Positions 8,563 through 17,293 are shown, counted from the first letter of the stretch. The stretch: 38,679 bases of DNA from an uncultured Lentisphaerota bacterium (GCA_903889245.1 CAISWQ010000043.1:1-38679); one strand, 5' to 3'. Numbers and translations: made by a program. Notes: a model not told the origin generated them from the sequence alone.

Positions 8563-9384
8563 ATGAAGAAACCTGCGATCCGCTTCGGCGGCGAAGTTTA
8601 TACGTGGTTCATGAAGGAGAACGGCCGCGCCCACGCAAACCAGCTCGACCATATGATCGAGATTGTGGCGCAAGCCGGCTTCCAAGGCATCGAGCCGATT
8701 CACGGCTGGATGGGCGCGCTCGCCGACCCGGCGCGGCTCGCCGCCTGCCTCGACAAACACCACGTCGAGCTGACCGCCATCGCGCTCGCGCTCGACTGGA
8801 ATCATCCCGAGGAAACCGAGAGCGAGCGGCGCGAGGCCGATGCGTGCATTGACCTGCTCGCGCGCTTCCCCGGCGCCATGCTGTGCATGGTACAGAAGCC
8901 CTCTGGCCGACACGATGTGACCGAGCGGCAGCAGCGGTTGGTGAAGCACCTGAACACCGTCGCGCGCCGCGCACACGACCGCGGCGTGCCGAGCACCTTC
9001 CACCCGAATTCGCCGCACTCCTCGATCGCGCGCACCCGCGAGGACTATGCCGTGCTGCTCGGCGGACTCGACCGCAGCGTCACCGGCTGGACGCCCGATG
9101 TCGGCCACCTTATCAACGGCGGGATGGACCCGCTCGCGGTGATGAAGGAGTACGCGCCGCTGATCAACCTCGTCCACTATAAGGACTGGAACGGCGCGCC
9201 CGAGTTCGCGCTGATGGGCACCGGCAAGGTGGACTTCGTCGGCATCACGCGCTGGCTGCGCGCGCAGAATTTCTCCGGCTGGATTTTGTGCGAGGACGAG
9301 GCGCCCACCGCGGTGGATAACCCCGACAGCGTGACGCTGCACGATGGCAAGTGGGTGCGCGAAAATCTGCTGCCCTTGCTCTAA
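8563..9384 (+). CDS. Cytoplasmic sugar phosphate isomerase/epimerase-like TIM barrel
   Basis: The start is the ATG at 8563, 22 bases after the previous stop, with GGAGA at 8551-8555. A longer in-frame extension to 8290 overlaps the preceding gene and is rejected. The 273-aa product is a second xylose-isomerase-like barrel, without any export signal. It shows FGGEVYTWFMK near the start, IEIVAQAGFQGIEPI (about 31-45), the FHPNSPHSS strand end, WTPDVGHLINGGMDP (a metal-binding Asp and His), LVHYKDWNG and WILCEDEAPTA. It differs strongly from its Tat-exported neighbour, so the two are not a recent duplication. A role downstream of the exported enzymes, on an imported sugar derivative, is plausible but inferred. 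Confidence 0.88.
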   Translation: MKKPAIRFGGEVYTWFMKENGRAHANQLDHMIEIVAQAGFQGIEPIHGWMGALADPARLAACLDKHHVELTAIALALDWNHPEETESERREADACIDLLARFPGAMLCMVQKPSGRHDVTERQQRLVKHLNTVARRAHDRGVPSTFHPNSPHSSIARTREDYAVLLGGLDRSVTGWTPDVGHLINGGMDPLAVMKEYAPLINLVHYKDWNGAPEFALMGTGKVDFVGITRWLRAQNFSGWILCEDEAPTAVDNPDSVTLHDGKWVRENLLPLL

Positions 9385-9394
9385 GGAGAACAAC

Positions 9395-10198
9395 ATGCCC
9401 TTCATCAAGACCAACGGCCTCCGGATGTATTACGAGGAGCGCGGCGCGGGCGAGCCGCTCGTGCTCATCATGGGCATCACCGCGCCCGGCTCGGTCTGGG
9501 AGAAACACGCGGCGTGCTGGTCTCAAAAATTCCGCTGTATCCTGCCGGATAACCGCGGCGTCGGCCGCAGCAGCAAGCCGGCGGGCCCCTACACGAGCGC
9601 CATGATGGCCGATGACTACGCCGGGCTGATGGACAAGCTCGGCATCAAGCAGGCACGCGTTGTTGGCTGCTCAATGGGCAGCATCATCGCGCAACAGCTC
9701 GCGCTGCGGCATCCGCGCCAGGTGCGGAGCCTCGTGCTGATGTGCCCGTGGGCACGGTGCGACGCCTACGCGCGCGGCGTCTTTGAACACATGGTCGCCG
9801 TCAAGAAATGCGGCAGCCCGACCGAGTTTGTCCGCTTCCTGCAACTGCTGATCTATTCCAAGGGCTCGTGGGATGATCGGAAGTGGCAGCGCGAATTCCG
9901 CGCCGCGCGGCAGATGGCCGAGGACGATCCGCAGCCGCAGCCCTTCGCCGCGCTCAAGGCGCAGGCCGCCGCGTGCACGGGTCACGACGCCTACGCGCAG
10001 CTCAAGCGCGTCAAATGTCCCGCGCTCGTCATCGGCGGCGCGGCCGATATCTTCACGCCGCCGTGGATGGCGCAGGAAGTCGCGTCACAAATTCCCCAAT
10101 GCGACCTGCACCTCTATCCCAACGCCGGCCACGTCTTCCACTGGGAACGCCTCGCCGACTTCAACCCGCGCGTCCTGAAGTGGCTTCGCGCGCACTAA
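9395..10198 (+). CDS. Alpha/beta hydrolase
   Basis: This 267-aa single-domain alpha/beta hydrolase has a complete apparent catalytic triad: Ser93 in GCSMGS, Asp218 in GGAADIFTPP and His246 in NAGHVFHWE. The oxyanion region is LVLIMGITAPGSVW (22-35), and PDNRGVGRSSKP (51-62) is the usual following strand. No signal peptide is present. The gene begins 10 bases after the previous stop, with AAGGAGAA overlapping that stop as ribosome binding site, so it is the last gene of the operon. The family includes lactonases, esterases and haloperoxidase-like enzymes. In this context a sugar-lactone or ester hydrolase would fit, but sequence alone does not prove it. Confidence 0.92.
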   Translation: MPFIKTNGLRMYYEERGAGEPLVLIMGITAPGSVWEKHAACWSQKFRCILPDNRGVGRSSKPAGPYTSAMMADDYAGLMDKLGIKQARVVGCSMGSIIAQQLALRHPRQVRSLVLMCPWARCDAYARGVFEHMVAVKKCGSPTEFVRFLQLLIYSKGSWDDRKWQREFRAARQMAEDDPQPQPFAALKAQAAACTGHDAYAQLKRVKCPALVIGGAADIFTPPWMAQEVASQIPQCDLHLYPNAGHVFHWERLADFNPRVLKWLRAH

Positions 10199-10286
10199 GG
10201 CCAGTGATGTTAGGTAACAGGGCGGGGCGGCTACACGATAATCAATGCCATTCGCAGACCGACTCCATCAGCAGGTTGTCCGTGTG

Positions 10287-11426
10287 TCACTGATTGATGT
10301 GTACGACTTTTGCGGGCGGGAAGCCGTTAAAGGTGGTGCTGGAGGCGTGGCTGTAGGCGCCGATGTTCTCGCTGTACACCAAGTCGCCGCGCTTGAGGTC
10401 GGGCAGTTCCTCGGTGAGCGAGATGGTGTCGAGCGCGTCGCAGGTGGGACCGAAGACCGCGCTGATCTGCGTCGGGCCCTTCTTGAACGCCTTGATCGGA
10501 TACTTGCAGTGGTCGAAGATCACGCCGGAAAAAGTGTGATAGACGCCGTCGTTGATATAGTAACAACGCTTGCCGTCGCGGTCGGCCTTGCCGATGACGG
10601 CGGCGACGAGCGTGCAGGCGGTGGCGACGAGGAAGCGGCCGGGCTCGGCGAGGACGGCGACATCCTTCGGGAACAAGCGCTTGATCTCCGTCTTGAGAAT
10701 CTTGGCGAGCTCACGCAGCGGTTTGACGTTCGCGTCGTAGGGCGCGGGGAAACCGCCGCCGATGTCGAGTTGCTTCATCTTCTTGTAGCCGCGCATCCGC
10801 GCTTCCTTGAAAATGTCGGCGGCCATGTTGAGCGCCTGGACGTAGTTCTGAAAGTTCGTCGTCTGGCTGCCGACGTGGAAGCTCAAGCCCTCGACGGTGA
10901 GCCCGGCCTTCTCGGTAGCCTCGATAAGGTTGACCGCGTCGCCGGGGTTCGCGCCGAACTTGGAGGAAAGCTCGACCATCGCGCCGGTGTTCGGCACCTT
11001 CAGGCGCAGCACCATGCCGGCGTGCGGCGCATATTTCTTCACTTTGCGGATTTCCTCGAAGTTGTCGTAGGTGACGAGCGGCTTGTACTGGTCGAGCGCC
11101 TGCAGCGTCTCGATCGCCTTGATCGGGTTGGCGTAGATGATCTTGTCCCAGATGAAGTCCTGGCGCTCCTTCGCGGGCAGGTCCTTGATGTTCTCATAGA
11201 CGTTGAGGAACTCCGGCAGCGAGGCGACGTCGAAGCTAGCGCCGGCGCGGTAGAGCGTCTTGACGATCTCGGGATGCGCGTTGGCCTTGACCGCGTAGTA
11301 GGGCTGGACGTGCGGCAGCCAGCGCTTGAACTCGGCGAGGTTGCGCCGGAGCTGCGCGTGGTCAATGATGAACAGCGGCGTGCCGTGTTCCTTGGCGAGT
11401 TTCTTCAGCAGCGGTTTGGCGATCAT
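10287..11426 (-). CDS. Ornithine decarboxylase, PLP fold-type III
   Basis: The start is the ATG at 11424-11426, eight bases after the stop of the upstream homospermidine synthase gene; a longer frame to 11561 overlaps that gene. The 379-aa product has every hallmark of eukaryote-type ornithine/diamine decarboxylases: PLP lysine K47 in YYAVKAN, H184 in HVGSQ, GGGFP at 223-227, EPGRF at 261-265 and the catalytic Cys329-Asp330 in GPTCDALD. These residues favour ornithine (or lysine) over diaminopimelate decarboxylase. The reaction releases CO2 from ornithine to give putrescine, the substrate of the preceding gene's product. Together they form a polyamine operon. It ends convergently against the hydrolase operon. 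Confidence 0.9.
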   Translation of the reverse strand: MIAKPLLKKLAKEHGTPLFIIDHAQLRRNLAEFKRWLPHVQPYYAVKANAHPEIVKTLYRAGASFDVASLPEFLNVYENIKDLPAKERQDFIWDKIIYANPIKAIETLQALDQYKPLVTYDNFEEIRKVKKYAPHAGMVLRLKVPNTGAMVELSSKFGANPGDAVNLIEATEKAGLTVEGLSFHVGSQTTNFQNYVQALNMAADIFKEARMRGYKKMKQLDIGGGFPAPYDANVKPLRELAKILKTEIKRLFPKDVAVLAEPGRFLVATACTLVAAVIGKADRDGKRCYYINDGVYHTFSGVIFDHCKYPIKAFKKGPTQISAVFGPTCDALDTISLTEELPDLKRGDLVYSENIGAYSHASSTTFNGFPPAKVVHINQ

Positions 11427-11434
11427 AGGAGCCT

Positions 11435-12883
11435 TTATTCCTGGATGAGAAAGTTTTTGAACTGCCACGGATCCTTGAGGTCGTGGTCGGGACGGTGGTG
11501 CTTGGCGAACGGGTTGGTGTAGTGCTTCAGTGGCGTCCAATCTACCGGCCGGGAGATGCACTGGCCAAGCCAGGGGTCGGCGATCTTCAGGATGAATTCG
11601 TGCGGGAGCTGGTCAGGCACGCGCACACCTTGTTCGGGGTTCGCCATCATCCACATACAGGCGGCCACGACAGAAATCGCCACCTGCATCGTCGTGGCGT
11701 TCTGGTGAGGGATGAGCTGGCGGCTCTGCGCGATGCTCAAATCACTGCCGGTCCACCAGCCGTTGAAGGCGTGGCCGAGCAGGAACGCGCCGAGGATGTC
11801 GCTGCCGCTGGTGATCTCGTCGTTCATGATGCGCAGCTTCGGCTGTAGCTCATAGTTGCGGCAGCGCAGCTCGTGCAGCGAGATGATCGCGTCATCGCAG
11901 CAATAGTAGGCGTAGTGGACGGTTGGGCGATAGACCGCCTTGCCGTTCTTCCAGACGGTGAGGTAGTCGGAGATCGTGAACGCCTCGCCGTGGCGGACGA
12001 CCATGCCCTGAATGTCGAAATCGGGCACCCACGAGCGGACGCGCGTGTTCATGCCCATGCGCGCGAGGCAGATCTGGTTCTTCGGCCCGCTCGGATGCTC
12101 GCACGCGGCGGGCGGCAGCGTCTTCTCGTGCGTTCCCCAACCCATCTCCGCGGTCGTCGTGCCCTCCTCACGGAAGCCCTCGATGCTCCACGTGTTGACG
12201 AACTCGTTGATCTCCTTGGGCCGGTCGGAAATCTGTGTGTCGCGCTCGCTGCAATGGATCACCCTCACACCGAGCTGCATCGCCAGCTCGTTGAACGCGC
12301 CACGCTGCAACGCGTCCTGGATTTTTTCCGCGGCGTCGCCCTTGGCCTTCTTCGTGACGAGCACCTTTTTGGCGATGTCCACAAGCCCGCGCTTGGTCCA
12401 GTGCGAGATCAGGCCGGGATTCGCGCCGTGCTCGAGCACCGCGGTCGGGCCGGGCTTCTGCCAGCCGGCGAGCAGCTTGCGGATGTTCAGGTGCCGCCAA
12501 TAGAGCGTCATCTGCTGCGGCGTCGCGGTCTTGGAATGCTCGTAGGGATCCCACAGCTCGACCGACGTGTTCACATAGAGCACGCCATGGTCGTGGCACC
12601 ACTGGAGGATTTCGCAACAATCAATGTTCCAGGCCAGGTCAATCAGCAGATCGCCCGCGCCGAGGTACTTGCCGAACAACGCGCCCATGTTTGCCTGGGT
12701 GACGCGCTCGTGGACGAACTTCACGCCGCGCGCGAGCCACGGCTTGAGCACCGCCCGCCGGTCCTCGAAATCCATGACCGTGATCTGGCGGCAGCCCACC
12801 TTCGCCTCCTTGACCAGAATCGGCAGCGTACACTGCGCCACCGCGCCGAAGCCGACCATCAGAACCTTGCGACTATCACCCAT
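11435..12883 (-). CDS. Homospermidine synthase
   Basis: This 482-aa protein matches bacterial homospermidine synthase in length and in layout: an N-terminal NAD-binding motif VLMVGFGAVAQCTLP (7-21), DLLIDLAWNIDCCEILQWCHDHGVLYVNTSVELW in the middle, and the long family-specific C-terminal part (GSDILGAFLLGHAFNGWWTGSDL). The enzyme uses NAD+ as a redox cofactor to join two putrescine units, or putrescine and spermidine, giving sym-homospermidine. It is related to saccharopine dehydrogenase, but the specific blocks point to homospermidine. AGGAG lies 7 bases before the ATG. It is directly followed by an ornithine decarboxylase gene, which supports the assignment. Upstream, at 13079-13158, is a palindrome array. 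Confidence 0.88.
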   Translation of the reverse strand: MGDSRKVLMVGFGAVAQCTLPILVKEAKVGCRQITVMDFEDRRAVLKPWLARGVKFVHERVTQANMGALFGKYLGAGDLLIDLAWNIDCCEILQWCHDHGVLYVNTSVELWDPYEHSKTATPQQMTLYWRHLNIRKLLAGWQKPGPTAVLEHGANPGLISHWTKRGLVDIAKKVLVTKKAKGDAAEKIQDALQRGAFNELAMQLGVRVIHCSERDTQISDRPKEINEFVNTWSIEGFREEGTTTAEMGWGTHEKTLPPAACEHPSGPKNQICLARMGMNTRVRSWVPDFDIQGMVVRHGEAFTISDYLTVWKNGKAVYRPTVHYAYYCCDDAIISLHELRCRNYELQPKLRIMNDEITSGSDILGAFLLGHAFNGWWTGSDLSIAQSRQLIPHQNATTMQVAISVVAACMWMMANPEQGVRVPDQLPHEFILKIADPWLGQCISRPVDWTPLKHYTNPFAKHHRPDHDLKDPWQFKNFLIQE

Positions 12884-13078
12884 GATATTGCTCCTGCTGA
12901 CAACTTTTTCTGACGCACAACCGGCAGCGCGTCAAACGTGCGCTCATAATGCGAATGTGGCGCGGAGGGTCAAGCGGATTTCGCGCCGCGCCGCAGATTT
13001 TTTTCGCGCGGAAGCAGGTGGCCGACAAAGGGCTGACTGAAAAAAAGCAGCGGAGAAGGCCGCCGATGCCAGCGCCTT

Positions 13079-13158
13079 TTCCGCAGGCATGGAACAAGCC
13101 GCCGGATTTTTTTCCAAGGCTTGGAAAAACAGCCGCGCCGGTTTCCAATCCCTGGAAA
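13079..13158. repeat. TTCCAAGGCTTGGAA palindrome array 3 (two clear copies plus one decayed)
   Basis: The clear copies are TTTTTCCAAGGCTTGGAAAAA (21 bases at 13109-13129, centre 13119) and TTTCCAATCCCTGGAAA (13142-13158, centre 13150), 31 bp apart. A degenerate copy TTCCGCAGGCATGGAA (13079-13094, centre about 13086) keeps the register at about 32 bp. The array begins 2 bases beyond the patatin stop codon and lies about 200 bp upstream of the homospermidine synthase start, both on the minus strand. It could act at the 3' end of one or in the promoter of the other. The rest of the 277-base interval shows no gene. Confidence 0.88.
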
Positions 13159-13160
13159 AA

Positions 13161-15365
13161 TCAAAAGCGGTTGCCGAGCCCGAGAAAGAGGATGATGCGG
13201 CCGGTGTCGCCGATACCGGCCCCCACGTAGGCCGGGCCGAGCACGGAGTCGGCCGCCAGTGCGCCACCGAGGCCGGCATGGAGGCTGTCCATGGTCAGGG
13301 CCGAGTTCTGTAGCCAGGCATTGCCAAGGTCGGCGTTTAGCGCAAAATAGACGCCACGCCCAAGGCTGGGCGGCAGGCGCGTGAGTTCATAGAAATAAAT
13401 GAGCCGGCCGATGGTATACCGGTCGCCGCGGAGCTCACCGGGATAGAAGCCGACGAGCGAGGTGACGCCTCCGATGGCGAACTGGTCGTAGAGTGGGAGC
13501 GTGTCGCCAAAGCTGGTGCCGCCTTCCAGCGAGAGGCCGAAGGTGTGTGCGGCAAACGAGGCATAGGCTGCGCCTCCGAGCGCGAGCGTCTGGGCCGGCG
13601 TCTCTCCGAACCAATCGCCCAAGCCCCAATCATCATGGATGGCGAACCACCAGCCGTTGCGCGTAAAGATCGCGCGGTCGCGCCGGTCCAGAGTGAGGCT
13701 GGCGCGCACCTTGGCCACGGTATCGGAGGAGGTGTTGGTGGCCGCGTTGCCGCCGGCAAAACCGGCGTGGGCCTTGCCGAGCCGCGCGCCGAGCCGCGCC
13801 TCGCCATAGCTGCCGAGATTCAGGCCGCAGCCAGCGTCGGCATAGGCCTCGTCCAAGTCGTAGGTGGCATTCAGATCCTTGCCCTCATAGACGAAAGCCC
13901 GGTCCATGCTGCCGAGTACCGCGACATAGCTGAAGAACAGACCGCCGGGCTGCCAGGGTTGCCACCACTCACTGCGCAGGGCGCGGCGCGTACCCACCTC
14001 CAGGTCCAGTTGCAGTTCGCCGCCGGCATGGTTAAGGGGGCGGATGGTGTCGTTGAGGAGAAAGCCCCACGTGGCCTCCGCGCCGGTTTCATACTGCAAT
14101 TGCAGGCCAAGGTGCAGGTAGCTTGGCCCCCACGGCTTTTCCTGCACGTTATAGACGAGACGCGCACCGTCCTCTTCCGGCAGGAGCGTGTAGTTGGCGG
14201 TGACGAAATCGCCCAGGCCAAAGATGCGGCCGAGGTCGAAGCGGATGCGGGTGAAGTCAGCCGCGTCGCCGGGTTGTGTGGTGATGCGCGAGCGCACCGC
14301 CTCCTCGGCGACACGGTGCGAGCCCGTGATGCCCAGACTGGTGATGTGCAGTTCGGTCGCGCGCCGCCGCCGCTGGCGTTCGAGGTCGCTTGCAAAAGCC
14401 GCGGCCTCCACGCGGAAGGGCTGCAGCGCCTCGCGGCTGTGCTGCGCCGCAGCATACCCCTGCGGGATGATGGCCGCGCCGCGATGAAATTCCGAGCCGC
14501 CGAAAGCCGCCAAATCCGGCGTGATGATGACATTGGCGTTGGTCAGGATGTGCGCTTGCGCGTTGCGCTGCAAGACCGCGTACGTGCGACCGAGAATTTC
14601 GGACAACGTGTCGAGTTTGCCGCGGGCGGTCTGTAGCGCGCTGATGGCGCTAAGGTCCACGGCGATCACCACGTCGGCACCCATCCGGCGCACCACGTCC
14701 ACCGGGACATTGTTCACCACGCCGCCATCCACCAGCAAACGCCCTTCTAGCTGGACCGGTGTAAAGACACCCGGCACGGCCATGCTGGCGCGCATCGCGG
14801 TGGCCAGATTGCCGCGATTGAGTATCACAGGCTCGCCGGTGCGGATATCTGTGGCCAAGGCACGATAGGGGATGTTGAGTTGATCGAAGTCGGTGAGGCC
14901 GGCGACGTTGCGTGTCACGATCTGCAATTCGTTGTTCAGTTTCTGGCCGCTGCTCAACGCGCTGGGTACGATCAACCGCCAGCCGCGCAGGCCCAGTTCC
15001 TGGTCAAAGAGGTAGCGCAGTTCCTCCTGCTTGCGGCGGAAGTCCAGTTCGCGGCGCGGCGGCTTGTCCTTGAGGATGTCCCACCAATCCAACTCCAACA
15101 ACGTGCGCTCGATCTCGTCAGGCGAGAGACCCGCGGCATAATAGCCGGCGATGATCGCGCCCATGCTTGTGCCGGCGATGTAGTCCACGGGAATCTGCTG
15201 CTCCTCCAGCGCGCGCAGGACGCCGACGTGCGCGAAGCCCAGCGCGCCGCCGCCGCCGAGCGCGAGGCCGATCTTCGGTCGCGACGCGTTGGTGGTCTGC
15301 GCCCCGGCCGTGAGCGGCAGCAACACCAGCAAACACAACGCAAGATGGAGGGCGCGCACCTGCAT
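13161..15365 (-). CDS. Patatin-like phospholipase with POTRA and outer-membrane barrel (PlpD-like, type Vd secretion)
   Basis: I start at ATG 15363-15365, which opens a signal peptide (ALHLALCLLVLLPLTAGAQ); the frame extends upstream to 15581 without support. The 734-aa protein has three parts. The patatin domain (about 30-320) has the oxyanion GGGGALG (37-43), nucleophile S67 in GTSMG and the Asp of DGG (D213), so it should be an active lipase. A POTRA-like domain follows from about 336 (LHITSLGITGSHRVAEEAV). The rest is a bacterial surface antigen (Omp85-like) barrel ending in a terminal Phe (FLGLGNRF). This is the PlpD architecture, in which the barrel exports the lipase. No strong Shine-Dalgarno is seen. 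Confidence 0.92.
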   Translation of the reverse strand: MQVRALHLALCLLVLLPLTAGAQTTNASRPKIGLALGGGGALGFAHVGVLRALEEQQIPVDYIAGTSMGAIIAGYYAAGLSPDEIERTLLELDWWDILKDKPPRRELDFRRKQEELRYLFDQELGLRGWRLIVPSALSSGQKLNNELQIVTRNVAGLTDFDQLNIPYRALATDIRTGEPVILNRGNLATAMRASMAVPGVFTPVQLEGRLLVDGGVVNNVPVDVVRRMGADVVIAVDLSAISALQTARGKLDTLSEILGRTYAVLQRNAQAHILTNANVIITPDLAAFGGSEFHRGAAIIPQGYAAAQHSREALQPFRVEAAAFASDLERQRRRRATELHITSLGITGSHRVAEEAVRSRITTQPGDAADFTRIRFDLGRIFGLGDFVTANYTLLPEEDGARLVYNVQEKPWGPSYLHLGLQLQYETGAEATWGFLLNDTIRPLNHAGGELQLDLEVGTRRALRSEWWQPWQPGGLFFSYVAVLGSMDRAFVYEGKDLNATYDLDEAYADAGCGLNLGSYGEARLGARLGKAHAGFAGGNAATNTSSDTVAKVRASLTLDRRDRAIFTRNGWWFAIHDDWGLGDWFGETPAQTLALGGAAYASFAAHTFGLSLEGGTSFGDTLPLYDQFAIGGVTSLVGFYPGELRGDRYTIGRLIYFYELTRLPPSLGRGVYFALNADLGNAWLQNSALTMDSLHAGLGGALAADSVLGPAYVGAGIGDTGRIILFLGLGNRF

Positions 15366-15502
15366 GGCGGCGAGATAGCACACCGCCGCGCCAAGACCAA
15401 TCCGAAAGTGCGCGGAGGGCTGCGAGATCAGAGTCAATTCATCTGCCGATATAAGTGTTTGATGGAACGAAATACCTTCCGCCGGAGTCCGCCGCAGGCA
15501 AG

Positions 15503-15575
15503 CGCAGAATATCGAACAAGGAACCGCAGAAGGCCGAAGTTCAGCACTTCGAGATTGGACCTGCGATATTCTACG
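15503..15575. repeat. Degenerate long inverted repeat
   Basis: Outer arms CGCAGAATATCG (15503-15514) and CGATATTCTACG (15564-15575) pair at 11 of 12 positions. An inner perfect pair CGAAGT / ACTTCG (15535-15540, 15546-15551) is nested with a 5-base loop. The stretch contains AATATCGAACAAGGAA, which I associate with intergenic repeats in other bacterial genomes, from memory only. It sits in the 392-base gap between the patatin gene's start and the 3' end of lysS, with no coding potential. Confidence 0.6.
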
Positions 15576-15648
15576 GTTCACTGTGGCAGGTGCGCCTTAA
15601 GGTGTCGCATAAGCATGTGAATTCACCCTGGTGCGCGATACGGGATAA

Positions 15649-15724
15649 TGAACCCGCCTTGCGGCGGGACTACCAATGGTACTGACTCAATCGCACGTCG
15701 TTTGTAGCGCGCCCGCCAGGGCGC
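15649..15724 (-). repeat. Two-hairpin dispersed repeat, copy B
   Basis: This is the reverse-oriented partner of the element at 1018-1093. It has hairpin GCGCCC-GCCA-GGGCGC (15709-15724), the shared stretch matching GCGCTACAAACGACG on the minus strand, a linker, and hairpin CCCGCC-TTGC-GGCGGG (15653-15668). It ends 33 bases beyond the lysS stop. It may fold in the lysS 3' untranslated region, but there is no T-run. Together with the inverted repeat at 15503-15575 it fills most of this gene-free gap; I see nothing else in the gap. Confidence 0.65.
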
Positions 15725-15757
15725 TCCTCCGGCATCGCGAATCACGCATCCTGCTTG

Positions 15758-17200
15758 TCAGCCGCGCGGCTTGAGCTGCGGGAAGAGGACGACATCGCGG
15801 ATGCTTTCCGCGCCGGTCAGCACCATGATCAGGCGGTCAATACCGATGCCCATGCCGCCCGCCGGCGGCATGCCGTGTTCGAGGGCCTCGACGAAGTCGT
15901 TGTCAATCTTGGAGACGTCGCCCTTGGCCTGCTCGGTGAAGCGCTTGCGCTGCTCGATGGGGTCGTTGAGCTCGCTGTAGCCGGGCGCGAGTTCGCGGCC
16001 GCGGACGACGAGCTCGAACACGTCCACCACCGTCGGATCGTCGGCGCACGCCTTGGCGAGTGGGACGAGTTCCACCGGCAGGCGCGTGACGAAGGTCGGG
16101 TTGAGCAGCGTGCGCTCGATGAGCTTCTCATAGACCTCGTGCGTGATCGCGCCACGATCCCACTCCTTCGGCACATCGAGCCCGAAGCCGCGCGCTCGCT
16201 CACGCGCCTCCTCGAGTGGTAGGCCATACCAGTCGGCGCCGGCGCGTTCGAGGATCAGCTCGCGGTAGGTGACGACGCGCCACGGCGAGGCGAGGTTGAC
16301 CGCGAGCTCGCCCGCGCCGACCTGCAGTGTGCCGAGCACCTTCTGCGCGACGGTGGTGACGAGGTCCTCCACCAACCGCATCATGCTGCGGCAGTCGCCG
16401 TAGGCTTCATAGATTTCCACCATCGTGAATTCAGGATTGTGCGAGCGGTCGAGGCCCTCGTTACGGAAGTTGCGATTAAGCTCGAAGACCTTGTCGTAGC
16501 CGCCGACGAGCAGGCGCTTGAGATAGAGCTCCGGCGCGATGCGCAGGAACATGTCGGCGCTCAACGCCTCGTAGCGGGTCTTGAACGGATTCGCCGCGGC
16601 GCCACCGGCCATCGTCTGGATCATCGGGGTCTCGACCTCGGCAAAGCCGCGACCGGCAAGGAACGCGCGCAGCTCGGTGATGATCCGCGTGCGGTTGTCG
16701 AAGAGGCGGCGGACGTCGGGATTCGCGATCAGGTCGAGGTAGCGCTGGCGATAGCGGATTTCCACATCCTGCAGGCCATGCCATTTCTCCGGCAGGGGCA
16801 GCAGTGCCTTGGAAAGCAACGTCCACTGCTCGGCCTTCACCGAGCGCTCGCCGGTCTTGGTGACGAACAGCGGGCCTGCGACGCCGACGTGGTCGCCAAG
16901 ATCAATGAACTCGAAGGCCGCGAAGGCCGCGTCGCCGACGGCGTCCTTCTTCACATAGATCTGAATCTTGTCAGCGCCGTCCTGGATGTGCGCGAAGATG
17001 CTCTTGCCCATCTGGCGCTTGGAGACGATGCGGCCGGCGAGGCGCACGGCCTTGTTCTCGGCGAAGTCGGCGAGCGTCGCCGCGACCGTCCCGGTGCGCT
17101 CAAACGCCGCGCCGAACGGCGTCTGGCCGAACTCCTGCAGCTTCTGCATGTTGACCAAGCGCTGCTGGCGAAATTCATTTTCTTTGGGCCCGTGTTCCAT
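15758..17200 (-). CDS. lysS: Lysyl-tRNA synthetase, class II
   Basis: This 480-aa protein charges tRNA-Lys with lysine using ATP. An N-terminal OB-fold anticodon-binding domain (VRLAGRIVSKRQMGKSIFAHIQD, about 52-74) is followed by the class II catalytic core: motif 1 around RTRIITELRAFLAGRGFAEVETPM, motif 2 FRNEGLDRSHNPEFTMVEIYEAY, and motif 3 GMGIGIDRLIMVLTG starting at residue 449. The block FETPMIQ...GGAAANPF is LysRS-specific, with ETPMIQTMAGGAAANPF seen here. The length is slightly short of the usual ~500 but no motif is missing. It lies 93 bases downstream of pcnB on the same strand, probably cotranscribed. Confidence 0.97.
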   Translation of the reverse strand: MEHGPKENEFRQQRLVNMQKLQEFGQTPFGAAFERTGTVAATLADFAENKAVRLAGRIVSKRQMGKSIFAHIQDGADKIQIYVKKDAVGDAAFAAFEFIDLGDHVGVAGPLFVTKTGERSVKAEQWTLLSKALLPLPEKWHGLQDVEIRYRQRYLDLIANPDVRRLFDNRTRIITELRAFLAGRGFAEVETPMIQTMAGGAAANPFKTRYEALSADMFLRIAPELYLKRLLVGGYDKVFELNRNFRNEGLDRSHNPEFTMVEIYEAYGDCRSMMRLVEDLVTTVAQKVLGTLQVGAGELAVNLASPWRVVTYRELILERAGADWYGLPLEEARERARGFGLDVPKEWDRGAITHEVYEKLIERTLLNPTFVTRLPVELVPLAKACADDPTVVDVFELVVRGRELAPGYSELNDPIEQRKRFTEQAKGDVSKIDNDFVEALEHGMPPAGGMGIGIDRLIMVLTGAESIRDVVLFPQLKPRG

Positions 17201-17293
17201 GATGAAGACCTTTCCGGTGCAAAAAGCGGCGGGAGATTAGAGGCCGCTGGCCGGCAAGTCAAGGAGCGGGGGAAGTTCGATGTGCGGCGTTCG

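Noticed and set aside
10287-11426. Diaminopimelate decarboxylase (lysA) as identity of the PLP enzyme
   Set aside because: The GPTCDALD and HVGSQ versions and the coupling to homospermidine synthase fit ornithine decarboxylase better.
10245-11522. Plus-strand open frame of about 425 codons
   Set aside because: It is the shadow of the ornithine decarboxylase gene, which has complete active-site motifs.
11435-12883. Saccharopine dehydrogenase as identity of the polyamine gene
   Set aside because: Length and the long C-terminal region match homospermidine synthase, and a diamine-producing decarboxylase follows.
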